From: Candidatus Blautia intestinipullorum
GTDB lineage: Bacteria > Bacillota > Clostridia > Lachnospirales > Lachnospiraceae
Direction: 5' to 3'
DNA: 19,312 nt
NCBI GenBank assembly: GCA_019120475.1
Contig: DWVA01000255.1
Coordinates: 1-19,312, forward strand
In this document: positions 8,601 to 16,052 of the stretch, in pieces
How the letters are laid out: each line of letters begins with the position of its first letter
Numbering within the stretch: position 1 is the stretch's first letter
Notes under the pieces: generated by a model
Told to the model about the DNA's origin: nothing
What the model saw: the letters and a program-made list of their open reading frames with translations, nothing else
Databases searched by the model: none
Made by a program: the position numbers and the translations under genes

Positions 8601-9683
8601 TCAGACTGCCTCCGCGATCAGATCTCCCATCTCCGCGGTTCCTACTTCCGTACAGCCCTCTGACATAATGTCTCCTGTACGGTATCCGTCTGTAAGAACT
8701 TTCTGTACGGCTGCCTCAACAGCATCCGCTTCCTGATCCAGATCCAGAGAATAACGGAGCATCATTGCCGCTGACAAGATCGTCGCTATAGGATTCGCCT
8801 TGTTCTGTCCCGCAATATCCGGCGCGGAACCGTGGCTGGGCTCATAGAGACCGAACTTTGTATCGTTAAGGCTGGCGGAGGAAAGCATTCCGATCGAACC
8901 CGTTACCATGCTGGCTTCGTCAGAAAGAATATCGCCGAACATGTTCTCTGTAAGGATCACGTCAAACTGTCCCGGATTATGCACAAGCTGCATCGCACAG
9001 TTATCTACAAGCATATGTTCCAGTGTAACTTCCGGATAATCTGCCGCCACTTCCTCTACGACTTTTCTCCATAGACGGGAGGAATCCAGAACATTTGCCT
9101 TGTCCACGCTTGTCACTTTTTTGGAACGCTTCATGGCAATGTCAAAAGCCTTTACTGCAATGCGGCGGATTTCATTTTCGTTGTAGGTCAGCGTGTCGAT
9201 CGCTGTTTTTACACCGTTTTCTTCTATGGTTTTTCTTTCTCCGAAATAAAGGCCTCCGGTAAGCTCACGGACAATGATCATATCAAAGCCGTCTCCTATG
9301 ACTTCTTCCTTTAAGGGACAAGCCTTTTGAAGCTCTTTATATAGATAGGCTGGACGAAGATTTGCAAACAGATTCAGTGCCTTGCGGATCGCCAGAAGGC
9401 CGGCTTCCGGACGTTTGGACGGTTCAAGCTGATACCATGGGGAAGTTTTCGCGTCTCCGCCGATGGAACCCATCAATACCGCGTCGGAGGCTTTCGCCTC
9501 GGCTACGGCCTCTTCAGTTAAAGGCACTCCGTGTACGTCGATAGAGGCTCCTCCCAAAAGGACCTCTGAATAAGTAAATGTATGATCATATTTCCGGCAG
9601 ACCGCGTCCAGGACCTTCCTGGCCTCCCGAACGATCTCCGGACCGATCCCGTCGCCGGGGATCAAAGCGATTTTGTAGTTCAT
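8601..9683 (-). CDS. leuB: 3-isopropylmalate dehydrogenase
   Basis: The product has 360 residues, matching the usual 350-365. It oxidatively decarboxylates 3-isopropylmalate in leucine synthesis. Motifs are IALIPGDGIGPEI at the N-terminus, RELTGGLYFGE with the substrate Arg and Tyr, the catalytic Lys in SVDKANVLDSS, the metal Asp residues in NMFGDILSDEAS, and the NAD loop HGSAPDIAGQNKANP. I place the start at the ATG at 9683, preceded by AAAGAGGG. An in-frame ATG at 9746 would add 21 residues but lies inside the promoter spacer and cannot be on the mRNA. It is the first gene of leuB-ilvD-ilvB-serC-serA; leuA, leuC and leuD are not in the window. Confidence 0.95.
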   Translation of the reverse strand: MNYKIALIPGDGIGPEIVREARKVLDAVCRKYDHTFTYSEVLLGGASIDVHGVPLTEEAVAEAKASDAVLMGSIGGDAKTSPWYQLEPSKRPEAGLLAIRKALNLFANLRPAYLYKELQKACPLKEEVIGDGFDMIIVRELTGGLYFGERKTIEENGVKTAIDTLTYNENEIRRIAVKAFDIAMKRSKKVTSVDKANVLDSSRLWRKVVEEVAADYPEVTLEHMLVDNCAMQLVHNPGQFDVILTENMFGDILSDEASMVTGSIGMLSSASLNDTKFGLYEPSHGSAPDIAGQNKANPIATILSAAMMLRYSLDLDQEADAVEAAVQKVLTDGYRTGDIMSEGCTEVGTAEMGDLIAEAV

Positions 9684-9734
9684 TTTCTGTTCCCTCTTTC
9701 CATAGTTCCGCAGAATGTCTGCAGATTTCCTTCT

Positions 9735-9763
9735 ATGATAACGCAATTTCCGATTTATTTCAA
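9735..9763 (-). promoter_or_regulatory. Promoter of the leuB-ilvD-ilvB-serC-serA operon
   Basis: Reading the minus strand, TTGAAA (9763-9758), a 17-base spacer and TATCAT (9740-9735) form a good sigma-A promoter. Transcription would start near 9728, leaving a leader of about 45 bases before leuB. That is too short for a T-box or a peptide attenuator, so control probably acts at initiation. Confidence 0.75.
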
Positions 9764-9787
9764 CCTGTTAAAGCGAAAAATCGTTAA

Positions 9788-9802
9788 ATTCCTGTCAGGA
9801 AT
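9788..9802. promoter_or_regulatory. 15-base perfect palindrome upstream of the leuB operon promoter (candidate operator)
   Basis: ATTCCTGTCAGGAAT is perfectly symmetric around its central T. It lies 24 bases upstream of the -35 box, with a further direct copy of TCAGGAA adjoining (9795-9801 and 9802-9808). The position fits an activator or repressor site. It does not match the CodY consensus as I know it. It is also just downstream of the yajC terminator. Confidence 0.4.
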
Positions 9803-9803
9803 C

Positions 9804-9840
9804 AGGAAAAAGAAAAATCCCCGTCGCCTTGGACGGGGAT
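9804..9840 (-). terminator. Intrinsic terminator of yajC
   Basis: A perfect 9-base GC-rich stem (ATCCCCGTC and GACGGGGAT, six-base loop) lies 14 bases after the yajC stop. On the minus strand it is followed by a TTTTTCTTTTT-like tract. It separates tgt-yajC from the leuB operon. Confidence 0.88.
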
Positions 9841-9853
9841 CCTCTCCACGCGG

Positions 9854-10153
9854 TTACGCAGAAGCCTGTTCTGCTTTCTCTACTTCCGCGATTGCCTGTT
9901 TTCTCATAGGGATACGGCAGTTCTTGTTGTTGCCGAATTCCACAATAACGTCTTCTTCTGTCATATCAATGACCACGCCGTAGAAACCGCTTGTCGTCAC
10001 AATGCTGTCTCCCACTTCCAGGCTGTTGATCATTGCCTGAAGTCTCTTCTGCTCCTTCTTCTGCGGACGGATCATCAGGAAATACATAATTCCAAAAACT
10101 ACAACGATCCATAAGATCATCATGCCGGTACCGGCTGCTCCGCTGGCTTCCAT
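9854..10153 (-). CDS. yajC: Preprotein translocase subunit YajC
   Basis: The product has 99 residues with one N-terminal transmembrane helix (about residues 11-28, MILWIVVVFGIMYFLMIRP). The hallmark IRPQKKEQKR follows, then the cytoplasmic SH3-like part with LEVGDSIVTTSGFYGVV. YajC accompanies SecDF at the Sec translocon. Here it follows tgt, as in many bacteria, but secD and secF do not follow; the next gene downstream is leuB. A strong AGGAGG (10161-10166) precedes the ATG, and a separate promoter lies in the tgt-yajC gap. Confidence 0.95.
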   Translation of the reverse strand: MEASGAAGTGMMILWIVVVFGIMYFLMIRPQKKEQKRLQAMINSLEVGDSIVTTSGFYGVVIDMTEEDVIVEFGNNKNCRIPMRKQAIAEVEKAEQASA

Positions 10154-10200
10154 TCCAATTCCTCCTGTTTCTTCAAAATAATATTAGTCATCAAAACAAT

Positions 10201-10229
10201 ATCATACACAAAAATGTACGTTTCTTCAA
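10201..10229 (-). promoter_or_regulatory. Promoter of yajC
   Basis: On the minus strand TTGAAG (10229-10224), a 17-base spacer and TATGAT (10206-10201) lie in the 92-base gap after tgt. No terminator hairpin is visible after tgt, so yajC may be read both from here and from the tgt promoter. Confidence 0.65.
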
Positions 10230-10245
10230 GTGTTTTTCGTATTTT

Positions 10246-11388
10246 TTATGCCTTTTCCCCCTGTCTGAAACTCTCCAGGCGCATTTTCTTGTATTCCGCG
10301 AAATTCCCCGCGTCCAGGGCGTCGCGGATCTCTTCCATCAGATGATTATAGAAATAAAGATTGTGGAGCACGCAGAGGCGCATTCCCAGCATCTCCTTCG
10401 CTTTCAGCAGATGGCGGATATAGGCCCTGCTGTAGTGGCGGCAGGCCGGACAGCCGCATTCCTCATCGATGGGCCGCATATCCAGTTCATATTTCACATT
10501 GAACATGTTCATTTTGCCATGGTTGGTGTATACATGTCCGTGGCGTCCGTTCCGGCTGGGGTATACGCAGTCGAAGAAATCCACGCCGCGCTCCACGCCT
10601 TCCAGGATATTTGCCGGAGTTCCCACTCCCATAAGATAAGTAGGTTTGTTCTGCGGAAGGTACGGCACCACTGCATCCAGAATACGGTACATTTCCTCAT
10701 GGGTTTCCCCTACCGCAAGACCGCCTACCGCATAGCCGTCCAGATCCATCTCCGCTATCTGCTGCGCGTGAGCTATGCGGATATCTTCATATATGGCACC
10801 CTGATTAATGCCGAAAAGGAGCTGGTTTTTATTTATGGTGTCGGGAAGGCTGTTCAGTCTTGCCATCTCTTCTTTGCATCGTTTCAGCCACCGGGCTGTG
10901 CGGGCCACTGACCGCTGCACATAATCCCGCTCCGCCACGCTGCTGGGACACTCGTCAAAGGCCATGGCGATGGTGGAGGCGAGGTTTGACTGGATCTGTA
11001 TACTTTCCTCCGGTCCCATAAATATCTTATGTCCGTCAATATGAGACTGGAAGTGAACTCCCTCTTCTTTTATTTTTCGCAGTTTTGCCAGGGAAAACAC
11101 CTGAAATCCGCCGGAATCCGTCAGGATCGGCCTGTCCCATACCATGAATTTATGCAGCCCGCCAAGCTGCTTCACAACCTTGTCTCCCGGGCGCACATGA
11201 AGGTGATAAGTGTTGGAAAGCTCCACCTGCGTACCGATCTCATGAAGATCCATTGTGGACACCGCGCCTTTGATCGCTCCGATCGTTCCTACATTCATAA
11301 ATACAGGCGTCTGTATCACTCCGTGAACCGTATGAAATTCCGCCCGTTTCGCCCTTCCTTCTGTTTTCAGCAATTTATATTCCGCCAT
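10246..11388 (-). CDS. tgt: tRNA-guanine transglycosylase (queuine/preQ1 tRNA-ribosyltransferase)
   Basis: The product has 380 residues, the normal bacterial length. It exchanges guanine 34 of GUN-anticodon tRNAs for a queuosine precursor. Visible are LTDSGGFQVFSL with one catalytic Asp, FDCVYPSRNGRHG with the nucleophile Asp and tRNA-binding loop, and the zinc site CGCPACRHYS with the later His in LHNLYFY. The loop reads PSRNGRHG where PTRNGRNG-like is more common. The start is set at the ATG at 11388, with GAGGG eight bases before it and the family-typical YKLLKTEGRAKRAEF following. An in-frame ATG at 11430 would add 14 basic residues, but lies in a leader hairpin and has no good ribosome site. 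queA is not adjacent, so the window does not tell whether the cell makes or salvages the precursor. Confidence 0.96.
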   Translation of the reverse strand: MAEYKLLKTEGRAKRAEFHTVHGVIQTPVFMNVGTIGAIKGAVSTMDLHEIGTQVELSNTYHLHVRPGDKVVKQLGGLHKFMVWDRPILTDSGGFQVFSLAKLRKIKEEGVHFQSHIDGHKIFMGPEESIQIQSNLASTIAMAFDECPSSVAERDYVQRSVARTARWLKRCKEEMARLNSLPDTINKNQLLFGINQGAIYEDIRIAHAQQIAEMDLDGYAVGGLAVGETHEEMYRILDAVVPYLPQNKPTYLMGVGTPANILEGVERGVDFFDCVYPSRNGRHGHVYTNHGKMNMFNVKYELDMRPIDEECGCPACRHYSRAYIRHLLKAKEMLGMRLCVLHNLYFYNHLMEEIRDALDAGNFAEYKKMRLESFRQGEKA

Positions 11389-11427
11389 TTTTCGCCCTCT
11401 TTCCTTTTTCTTCAGTCCTGTTCTTCC

Positions 11428-11457
11428 CACATCGCCGCGCCTTTTGCAGGCGATATG
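11428..11457 (-). other. Stem-loop in the tgt 5' leader
   Basis: CATATCGCC and GGCGATGTG (one G-T pair) form a 9-base stem with a 12-base loop between the tgt transcription start and its ribosome site. There is no T tract, so it is not a terminator, and it does not resemble a preQ1-I riboswitch. Its role is unknown. Confidence 0.4.
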
Positions 11458-11479
11458 CCGGATGTTTCATTTTCCGTCA

Positions 11480-11508
11480 AGTATACCTTGGTTTTCCTGA
11501 AATGTAAA
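11480..11508 (-). promoter_or_regulatory. Promoter of tgt
   Basis: On the minus strand TTTACA (11508-11503), a 17-base spacer and TATACT (11485-11480) make a near-consensus promoter. Transcription would begin near 11473, giving a leader of about 85 bases. Confidence 0.75.
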
Positions 11509-11611
11509 GAGCCGGGCAGGAAGAATCCTTTCTTTTGTAAATCAGATGGTTTTTATCCAATTTTTAGTTCTCCGCCCTTTATTTTCCCCAAAGGATTGTT
11601 GAACTTTTACA

Positions 11612-11640
11612 TTGTCATTTTAAAAACTTTGTCGTATAAT
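11612..11640 (+). promoter_or_regulatory. Promoter of the giant activase gene
   Basis: TTGTCA (11612-11617), a 17-base spacer and a perfect TATAAT (11635-11640). The predicted leader is about 80 bases, A-rich, and ends in GAGGAGG at 11708-11714. With the tgt promoter this explains the 340-base divergent gap; the stretch 11509-11611 between the two promoters shows nothing further. Confidence 0.8.
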
Positions 11641-11728
11641 GTTACAGAATTGGGGTTTCCCATTTACATTTAATAAGAAAGAACATGTATAAAAATAAAT
11701 AGAAAAAGAGGAGGTAGGTTCATTTTTG

Positions 11729-14700
11729 ATGAGTACATACACATTAGGAATCGATATCGGATCTACAACTGTAAAAATCGCCATTCTTGATGAAAATGAA
11801 AAACTGCTGTTCGCCGATTATGAACGGCATTTTGCTAATATCCAGGAAACTCTGGCAGATCTTCTCCAGAAAGCATACGACAAATTAGGAGAAGTTTCTC
11901 TGCATCCGGTGATCACCGGTTCCGGCGGTCTGACTCTTGCCAATCATCTGGAAATTCCTTTTGTCCAGGAAGTGATCGCCGTTTCCACATCTTTACAGAA
12001 AATCGCCCCTCAGACAGATGTCGCCATTGAGCTCGGCGGAGAGGACGCCAAGATCATCTACTTTGAGGGAGGAAATATTGAGCAGCGTATGAACGGTATC
12101 TGCGCCGGAGGAACCGGTTCTTTTATCGATCAGATGGCTTCTCTTCTCCAGACCGACGCTTCCGGACTGAACGAATATGCGAAAAATTATAAGGCCCTTT
12201 ATCCGATCGCGGCCCGCTGCGGCGTGTTCGCGAAAACAGATATCCAGCCGCTGATCAACGAGGGAGCGACAAAAGAGGATTTATCCGCATCTATTTTTCA
12301 GGCTGTGGTGAATCAGACGATTTCCGGTCTTGCCTGCGGCAAGCCGATCCGCGGACATGTAGCTTTTCTTGGAGGGCCTCTTCACTTTCTTTCCGAACTG
12401 AAGGCAGCCTTTATCCGTACCCTGAAACTGGACGACGTGCATACCATTGTTCCTGAAAATTCCCATCTTTTCGCAGCTATGGGATCTGCCATGAACGCAA
12501 AAGAGGAAGTTTCCGTTTCTCTGACAGAGTTAAAAGACCGTCTCCGCCAGTCCATCAAACTTGATTTTGAGGTGGAGCGTATGGAGCCTCTGTTCGCCAC
12601 AGAGGAGGATTATGAAGCCTTCCACCGCCGTCAGTCAGCCTATAAGGTATCTACCGGCGATCTGGAATCTTATAAAGGAAACTGTTATCTGGGCATCGAT
12701 GCGGGAAGCACTACCACCAAAACAGCTCTTGTGGGCGAGGACGGAAGCCTTCTTTACTCCTTCTACAGCAACAACAACGGAAGCCCGTTAAAGACGGCGA
12801 TCCGGTCGATCCAGGAGATTTATTCCCGCCTTCCCAAGGACGCGCATATCGCCTACTCCTGTTCTACCGGTTATGGAGAAGCGTTGGTGAAAGCCGCTCT
12901 TCTTCTGGACGAAGGCGAAGTGGAAACCGTTTCTCATTATTATGCGGCAGCCTTTTTTGATCCGGAGGTTGACTGTATTCTGGATATCGGCGGCCAGGAT
13001 ATGAAGTGCATCAAGATAAAGAACCAGACGGTAGACAGTGTACAGCTTAACGAAGCGTGCTCCTCCGGCTGCGGTTCCTTTATCGAAACTTTTGCCAAAT
13101 CTCTGAACTACAGCGTGCAGGATTTCGCAAAAGCAGCGCTGTTTGCCAAACATCCCATTGATCTTGGAACACGGTGTACCGTATTTATGAATTCCAAGGT
13201 TAAACAGGCTCAGAAAGAGGGGGCGGAGGTTTCGGATATCTCCGCAGGTCTCGCCTATTCCGTAATTAAGAATGCTCTCTACAAAGTGATCAAGGTTTCC
13301 GACGCGTCAGAACTTGGAAAACACATTGTAGTACAGGGAGGAACTTTCTACAACGACGCGGTGCTCCGCAGCTTTGAGAAAATCGCGGACTGCCAGGCTA
13401 TCCGTCCGGATATCGCCGGGATCATGGGCGCCTTCGGCGCAGCCCTTATCGCCCGGGAGCGCTATGAAGAAGGAAAAGAGACAACCATGCTCTCCATCGA
13501 CAAGATCAATTCCCTCCAGTACACCACTTCCATGGCCAACTGCCGGGGCTGTACAAATAACTGCCGACTGACCATCAATAAATTTTCCGGCGGCCGCCAG
13601 TTCGTCAGCGGAAACCGCTGCGAGCGCGGAATCGGAAAAGAAAAGAATAAGGATCATGTTCCCAATCTTTATGAATATAAATATAAACGGCTGTTTTCCT
13701 ATGAGCCTCTGTCTGCAGATAAGGCGGAGCGGGGACAGGTGGGGATCCCCCGTGTTCTGAATATGTTCGAGAACTATCCTTTCTGGTTCACTTTCTTTAC
13801 AAAGCTGAAATACCAGGTAGTGCTTTCTCCTACCTCCACCAGAAAGATCTACGAACTGGGAATCGAATCTATTCCCAGCGAGTCGGAATGCTATCCTGCC
13901 AAACTGGCCCATGGCCATGTAAGCTGGCTGATCAAAAAAGGGGTGAAATTTATTTTCTATCCCTGCATTCCTTACGAGAGGAACGAATTTCCGGACGCGG
14001 TAAACCACTACAACTGTCCCATCGTCACCTCCTATGCCGAGAACATCAAGAACAACGTGGATGAACTGAGGGATCCTTCCATAGATTTCCGCAATCCATT
14101 CCTGGCGTTTACCTCTGAGGCAATCCTCACGGACCGTCTGGTGGAAGTCTTTAAAGATATCCCCGCCCAGGAGGTTAAAGACGCCGCCCATGCCGCCTGG
14201 GAGGAGCTTGCGGCTGTGCGCAGGGACGTTCAGAAAAAAGGGGAGGAAACTCTGGAGTATCTGGAAAAGACAGGAAGAAGAGGAATTGTCCTTGCCGGCC
14301 GTCCTTATCACATTGATCCCGAGATCCATCACGGTATCCCGGATCTGATCAACAGCTACGGCATTGCCGTATTGACAGAGGATTCTGTATCCCACCTGGC
14401 ACAGATCGAGCGTCCGCTCCGTGTCAACGACCAGTGGATGTATCATTCCCGTCTGTACGCGGCAGCCAATTTTGTCAAGACAAAGGATAATCTGGATCTC
14501 ATCCAGCTTAATTCCTTCGGCTGCGGCCTGGACGCCGTTACTACAGACGAGGTTTACGAAATTCTGGAGGGAAGCGGCAAGATCTATACCTGCCTGAAGA
14601 TTGACGAGGTAAATAATCTGGGAGCGGCCCGTATCCGCGTACGTTCTCTTCTCGCCGCCATCCGCGCAAAAGAGAAACAGAATGAACACCGGACTATCCA

Positions 14701-15970
14701 GCCGGCTTCTATAAATAAAGTTGTTTTCACAAAGGAGATGCGCAAAGATTACACTATCCTTTGTCCTCAGATGTCTCCCTTCCATTTCGGCATCCTCCAG
14801 GCCGCCTTCAACACCTGCGGCTACCATCTGGAGGTACTGCCAAACGACAACAAAGGCGCTGTGGATGTGGGACTGAAGTACGTCAACAACGACGCCTGCT
14901 ATCCTTCCCTGATCGTAGTAGGACAGATCATGGACGCCCTTTTATCCGGCAAATACGATCTCAACAAGACGGCTGTCATCATGTCTCAGACAGGAGGAGG
15001 CTGCCGTGCCTCCAACTATATCGCCTTTATCCGCCGCGCTCTTAAGAAAGCCAATATGGAACAGGTGCCTGTAATCTCCGCAAACTTAAGCGGTCTGGAG
15101 AGCAATCCGGGATTTAAGCTTTCTCTCCCGCTGATCAAACGGGTGGTTTACGGAGCTGTATTCGGAGATATTCTGATGAAATGCGTATACCGGATGCGTC
15201 CTTACGAGCTGGAAAAGGGAATCGTCAACCGGAAACATAAGATCTGGGAGCAGAGAGTCATCTCCTTCCTGGAGGGAAGCAGCGTCAGCCACAGCCAGTT
15301 TAAGAAAATGTGCCGGGATATGGTACATGAGTTTGACCTGATTCCTATCAGTGATGAGAAAAAGCCGCGGGTCGGAATCGTCGGTGAGATCCTGGTAAAA
15401 TTCCTTCCTGCAGCCAACAATCATCTGGCAGATCTTCTTGAGGCAGAAGGAGCCGAAGCTGTATGCCCCGACCTCATTGACTTCATCAGCTACTGCTTCT
15501 TTAACCAGAACTTCAAGTCCCAGTACCTTGGCTTCAAAAAATCCAAGGCTACTATCGCCAACTGGGGAATCAAGGGGATCGACTGGATCCGCAAAACGGC
15601 AAACGAAGCGCTTTCCCAGAGCCGCCACTTTACGCCTGCCGCCGATATCCGTGATCTGGCGAAAATGGCGGAACCTATCGTATCTCCGGGAAATCAGACA
15701 GGAGAAGGCTGGTTCCTGACTGGTGAGATGATGGAGCTGATCCATGCCGGAGTTCCGAACATTGTCTGCATCCAGCCATTCGGCTGCCTGCCGAACCATA
15801 TTGTAGGCAAAGGAGTTATCAAAGAAATCCGCCGCACACATCCTGAAGCCAACATCGTAGCCATCGACTACGATCCCGGCGCCAGCGAGGTAAACCAGCT
15901 GAACCGCATTAAGCTGATGCTTTCTACAGCGGTAAAGAATCTGAATAAAGAGAATAAAAAAGACGCGTAA
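11729..15970 (+). CDS. Giant 2-hydroxyacyl-CoA dehydratase activase-type protein (two BadF/BcrA-type ATPase modules plus DUF2229 and C-terminal Cys-rich region)
   Basis: The product has 1413 residues in one intact frame. Two ASKHA-fold ATPase modules are visible. Module 1 has GIDIGSTTVK from residue 7, Cys125 in CAGGTGSF and Cys164 in ARCGVFA. Module 2 has GIDAGSTTTK from 322, Cys444 in CSSGCGSF and Cys483 in TRCTVFM. In HgdC-type activases a homodimer holds one [4Fe-4S] cluster with the equivalent pair; here both modules keep it, 39 residues apart. A linker has Cys605, 608, 612 and 631. A DUF2229-like region has Cys721, 746 and 763, then FGCGLDAVTTDEV (Cys932). The C-terminal part has QTGGGCRASNY (Cys1092) and CIQPFGCLPNHI (Cys1347, 1353). 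The family is known from clostridial genomes, but I know of no established reaction. A TTG at 11726 is an alternative start, better spaced from GAGGAGG. No separate dehydratase genes adjoin it. Confidence 0.93.
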   Translation: MSTYTLGIDIGSTTVKIAILDENEKLLFADYERHFANIQETLADLLQKAYDKLGEVSLHPVITGSGGLTLANHLEIPFVQEVIAVSTSLQKIAPQTDVAIELGGEDAKIIYFEGGNIEQRMNGICAGGTGSFIDQMASLLQTDASGLNEYAKNYKALYPIAARCGVFAKTDIQPLINEGATKEDLSASIFQAVVNQTISGLACGKPIRGHVAFLGGPLHFLSELKAAFIRTLKLDDVHTIVPENSHLFAAMGSAMNAKEEVSVSLTELKDRLRQSIKLDFEVERMEPLFATEEDYEAFHRRQSAYKVSTGDLESYKGNCYLGIDAGSTTTKTALVGEDGSLLYSFYSNNNGSPLKTAIRSIQEIYSRLPKDAHIAYSCSTGYGEALVKAALLLDEGEVETVSHYYAAAFFDPEVDCILDIGGQDMKCIKIKNQTVDSVQLNEACSSGCGSFIETFAKSLNYSVQDFAKAALFAKHPIDLGTRCTVFMNSKVKQAQKEGAEVSDISAGLAYSVIKNALYKVIKVSDASELGKHIVVQGGTFYNDAVLRSFEKIADCQAIRPDIAGIMGAFGAALIARERYEEGKETTMLSIDKINSLQYTTSMANCRGCTNNCRLTINKFSGGRQFVSGNRCERGIGKEKNKDHVPNLYEYKYKRLFSYEPLSADKAERGQVGIPRVLNMFENYPFWFTFFTKLKYQVVLSPTSTRKIYELGIESIPSESECYPAKLAHGHVSWLIKKGVKFIFYPCIPYERNEFPDAVNHYNCPIVTSYAENIKNNVDELRDPSIDFRNPFLAFTSEAILTDRLVEVFKDIPAQEVKDAAHAAWEELAAVRRDVQKKGEETLEYLEKTGRRGIVLAGRPYHIDPEIHHGIPDLINSYGIAVLTEDSVSHLAQIERPLRVNDQWMYHSRLYAAANFVKTKDNLDLIQLNSFGCGLDAVTTDEVYEILEGSGKIYTCLKIDEVNNLGAARIRVRSLLAAIRAKEKQNEHRTIQPASINKVVFTKEMRKDYTILCPQMSPFHFGILQAAFNTCGYHLEVLPNDNKGAVDVGLKYVNNDACYPSLIVVGQIMDALLSGKYDLNKTAVIMSQTGGGCRASNYIAFIRRALKKANMEQVPVISANLSGLESNPGFKLSLPLIKRVVYGAVFGDILMKCVYRMRPYELEKGIVNRKHKIWEQRVISFLEGSSVSHSQFKKMCRDMVHEFDLIPISDEKKPRVGIVGEILVKFLPAANNHLADLLEAEGAEAVCPDLIDFISYCFFNQNFKSQYLGFKKSKATIANWGIKGIDWIRKTANEALSQSRHFTPAADIRDLAKMAEPIVSPGNQTGEGWFLTGEMMELIHAGVPNIVCIQPFGCLPNHIVGKGVIKEIRRTHPEANIVAIDYDPGASEVNQLNRIKLMLSTAVKNLNKENKKDA

Positions 15971-15976
15971 AAACTT

Positions 15977-16010
15977 TTCCCCGCCCTGCTTGCAGCAGGA
16001 CGGGGAATTT
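15977..16010 (+). terminator. Intrinsic terminator of the giant activase gene
   Basis: TTCCCCGCCCTGC (15977-15989) pairs with GCAGGACGGGGAA (15995-16007), with one mismatch and a five-base loop, starting six bases after the stop. The T tract after it is short, so termination may be incomplete. The convergent ABC-F gene ends 43 bases further on. Confidence 0.75.
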
Positions 16011-16052
16011 GCTGTAAAGAAAGCGGCACTGACTATGTTCTTTTTCCGCCTT

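Noticed and set aside
7331..8668. 445-codon open frame on the plus strand
   Set aside because: Antisense to ilvD, with Cys/His-rich composition typical of shadow frames and no motifs.
9684..9734. T-box or leader-peptide attenuator upstream of leuB
   Set aside because: The predicted leader is only about 45 bases and has no terminator/antiterminator pair.
9684..9746. N-terminal extension of leuB by 21 residues
   Set aside because: The ATG at 9746 lies between the -35 and -10 boxes; the ATG at 9683 has a ribosome site and matches the family N-terminus.
11389..11430. N-terminal extension of tgt by 14 residues
   Set aside because: Basic non-conserved residues, start within a leader hairpin, no good ribosome site.
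11389..11473. preQ1 riboswitch in the tgt leader
   Set aside because: The stem-loop lacks the small stem with A-rich tail expected of preQ1-I, and no ribosome site sequestration is seen.
13307..14827. 506-codon open frame on the minus strand
   Set aside because: It lies wholly antisense to the giant activase gene, whose frame shows family motifs throughout; no recognisable motifs of its own.
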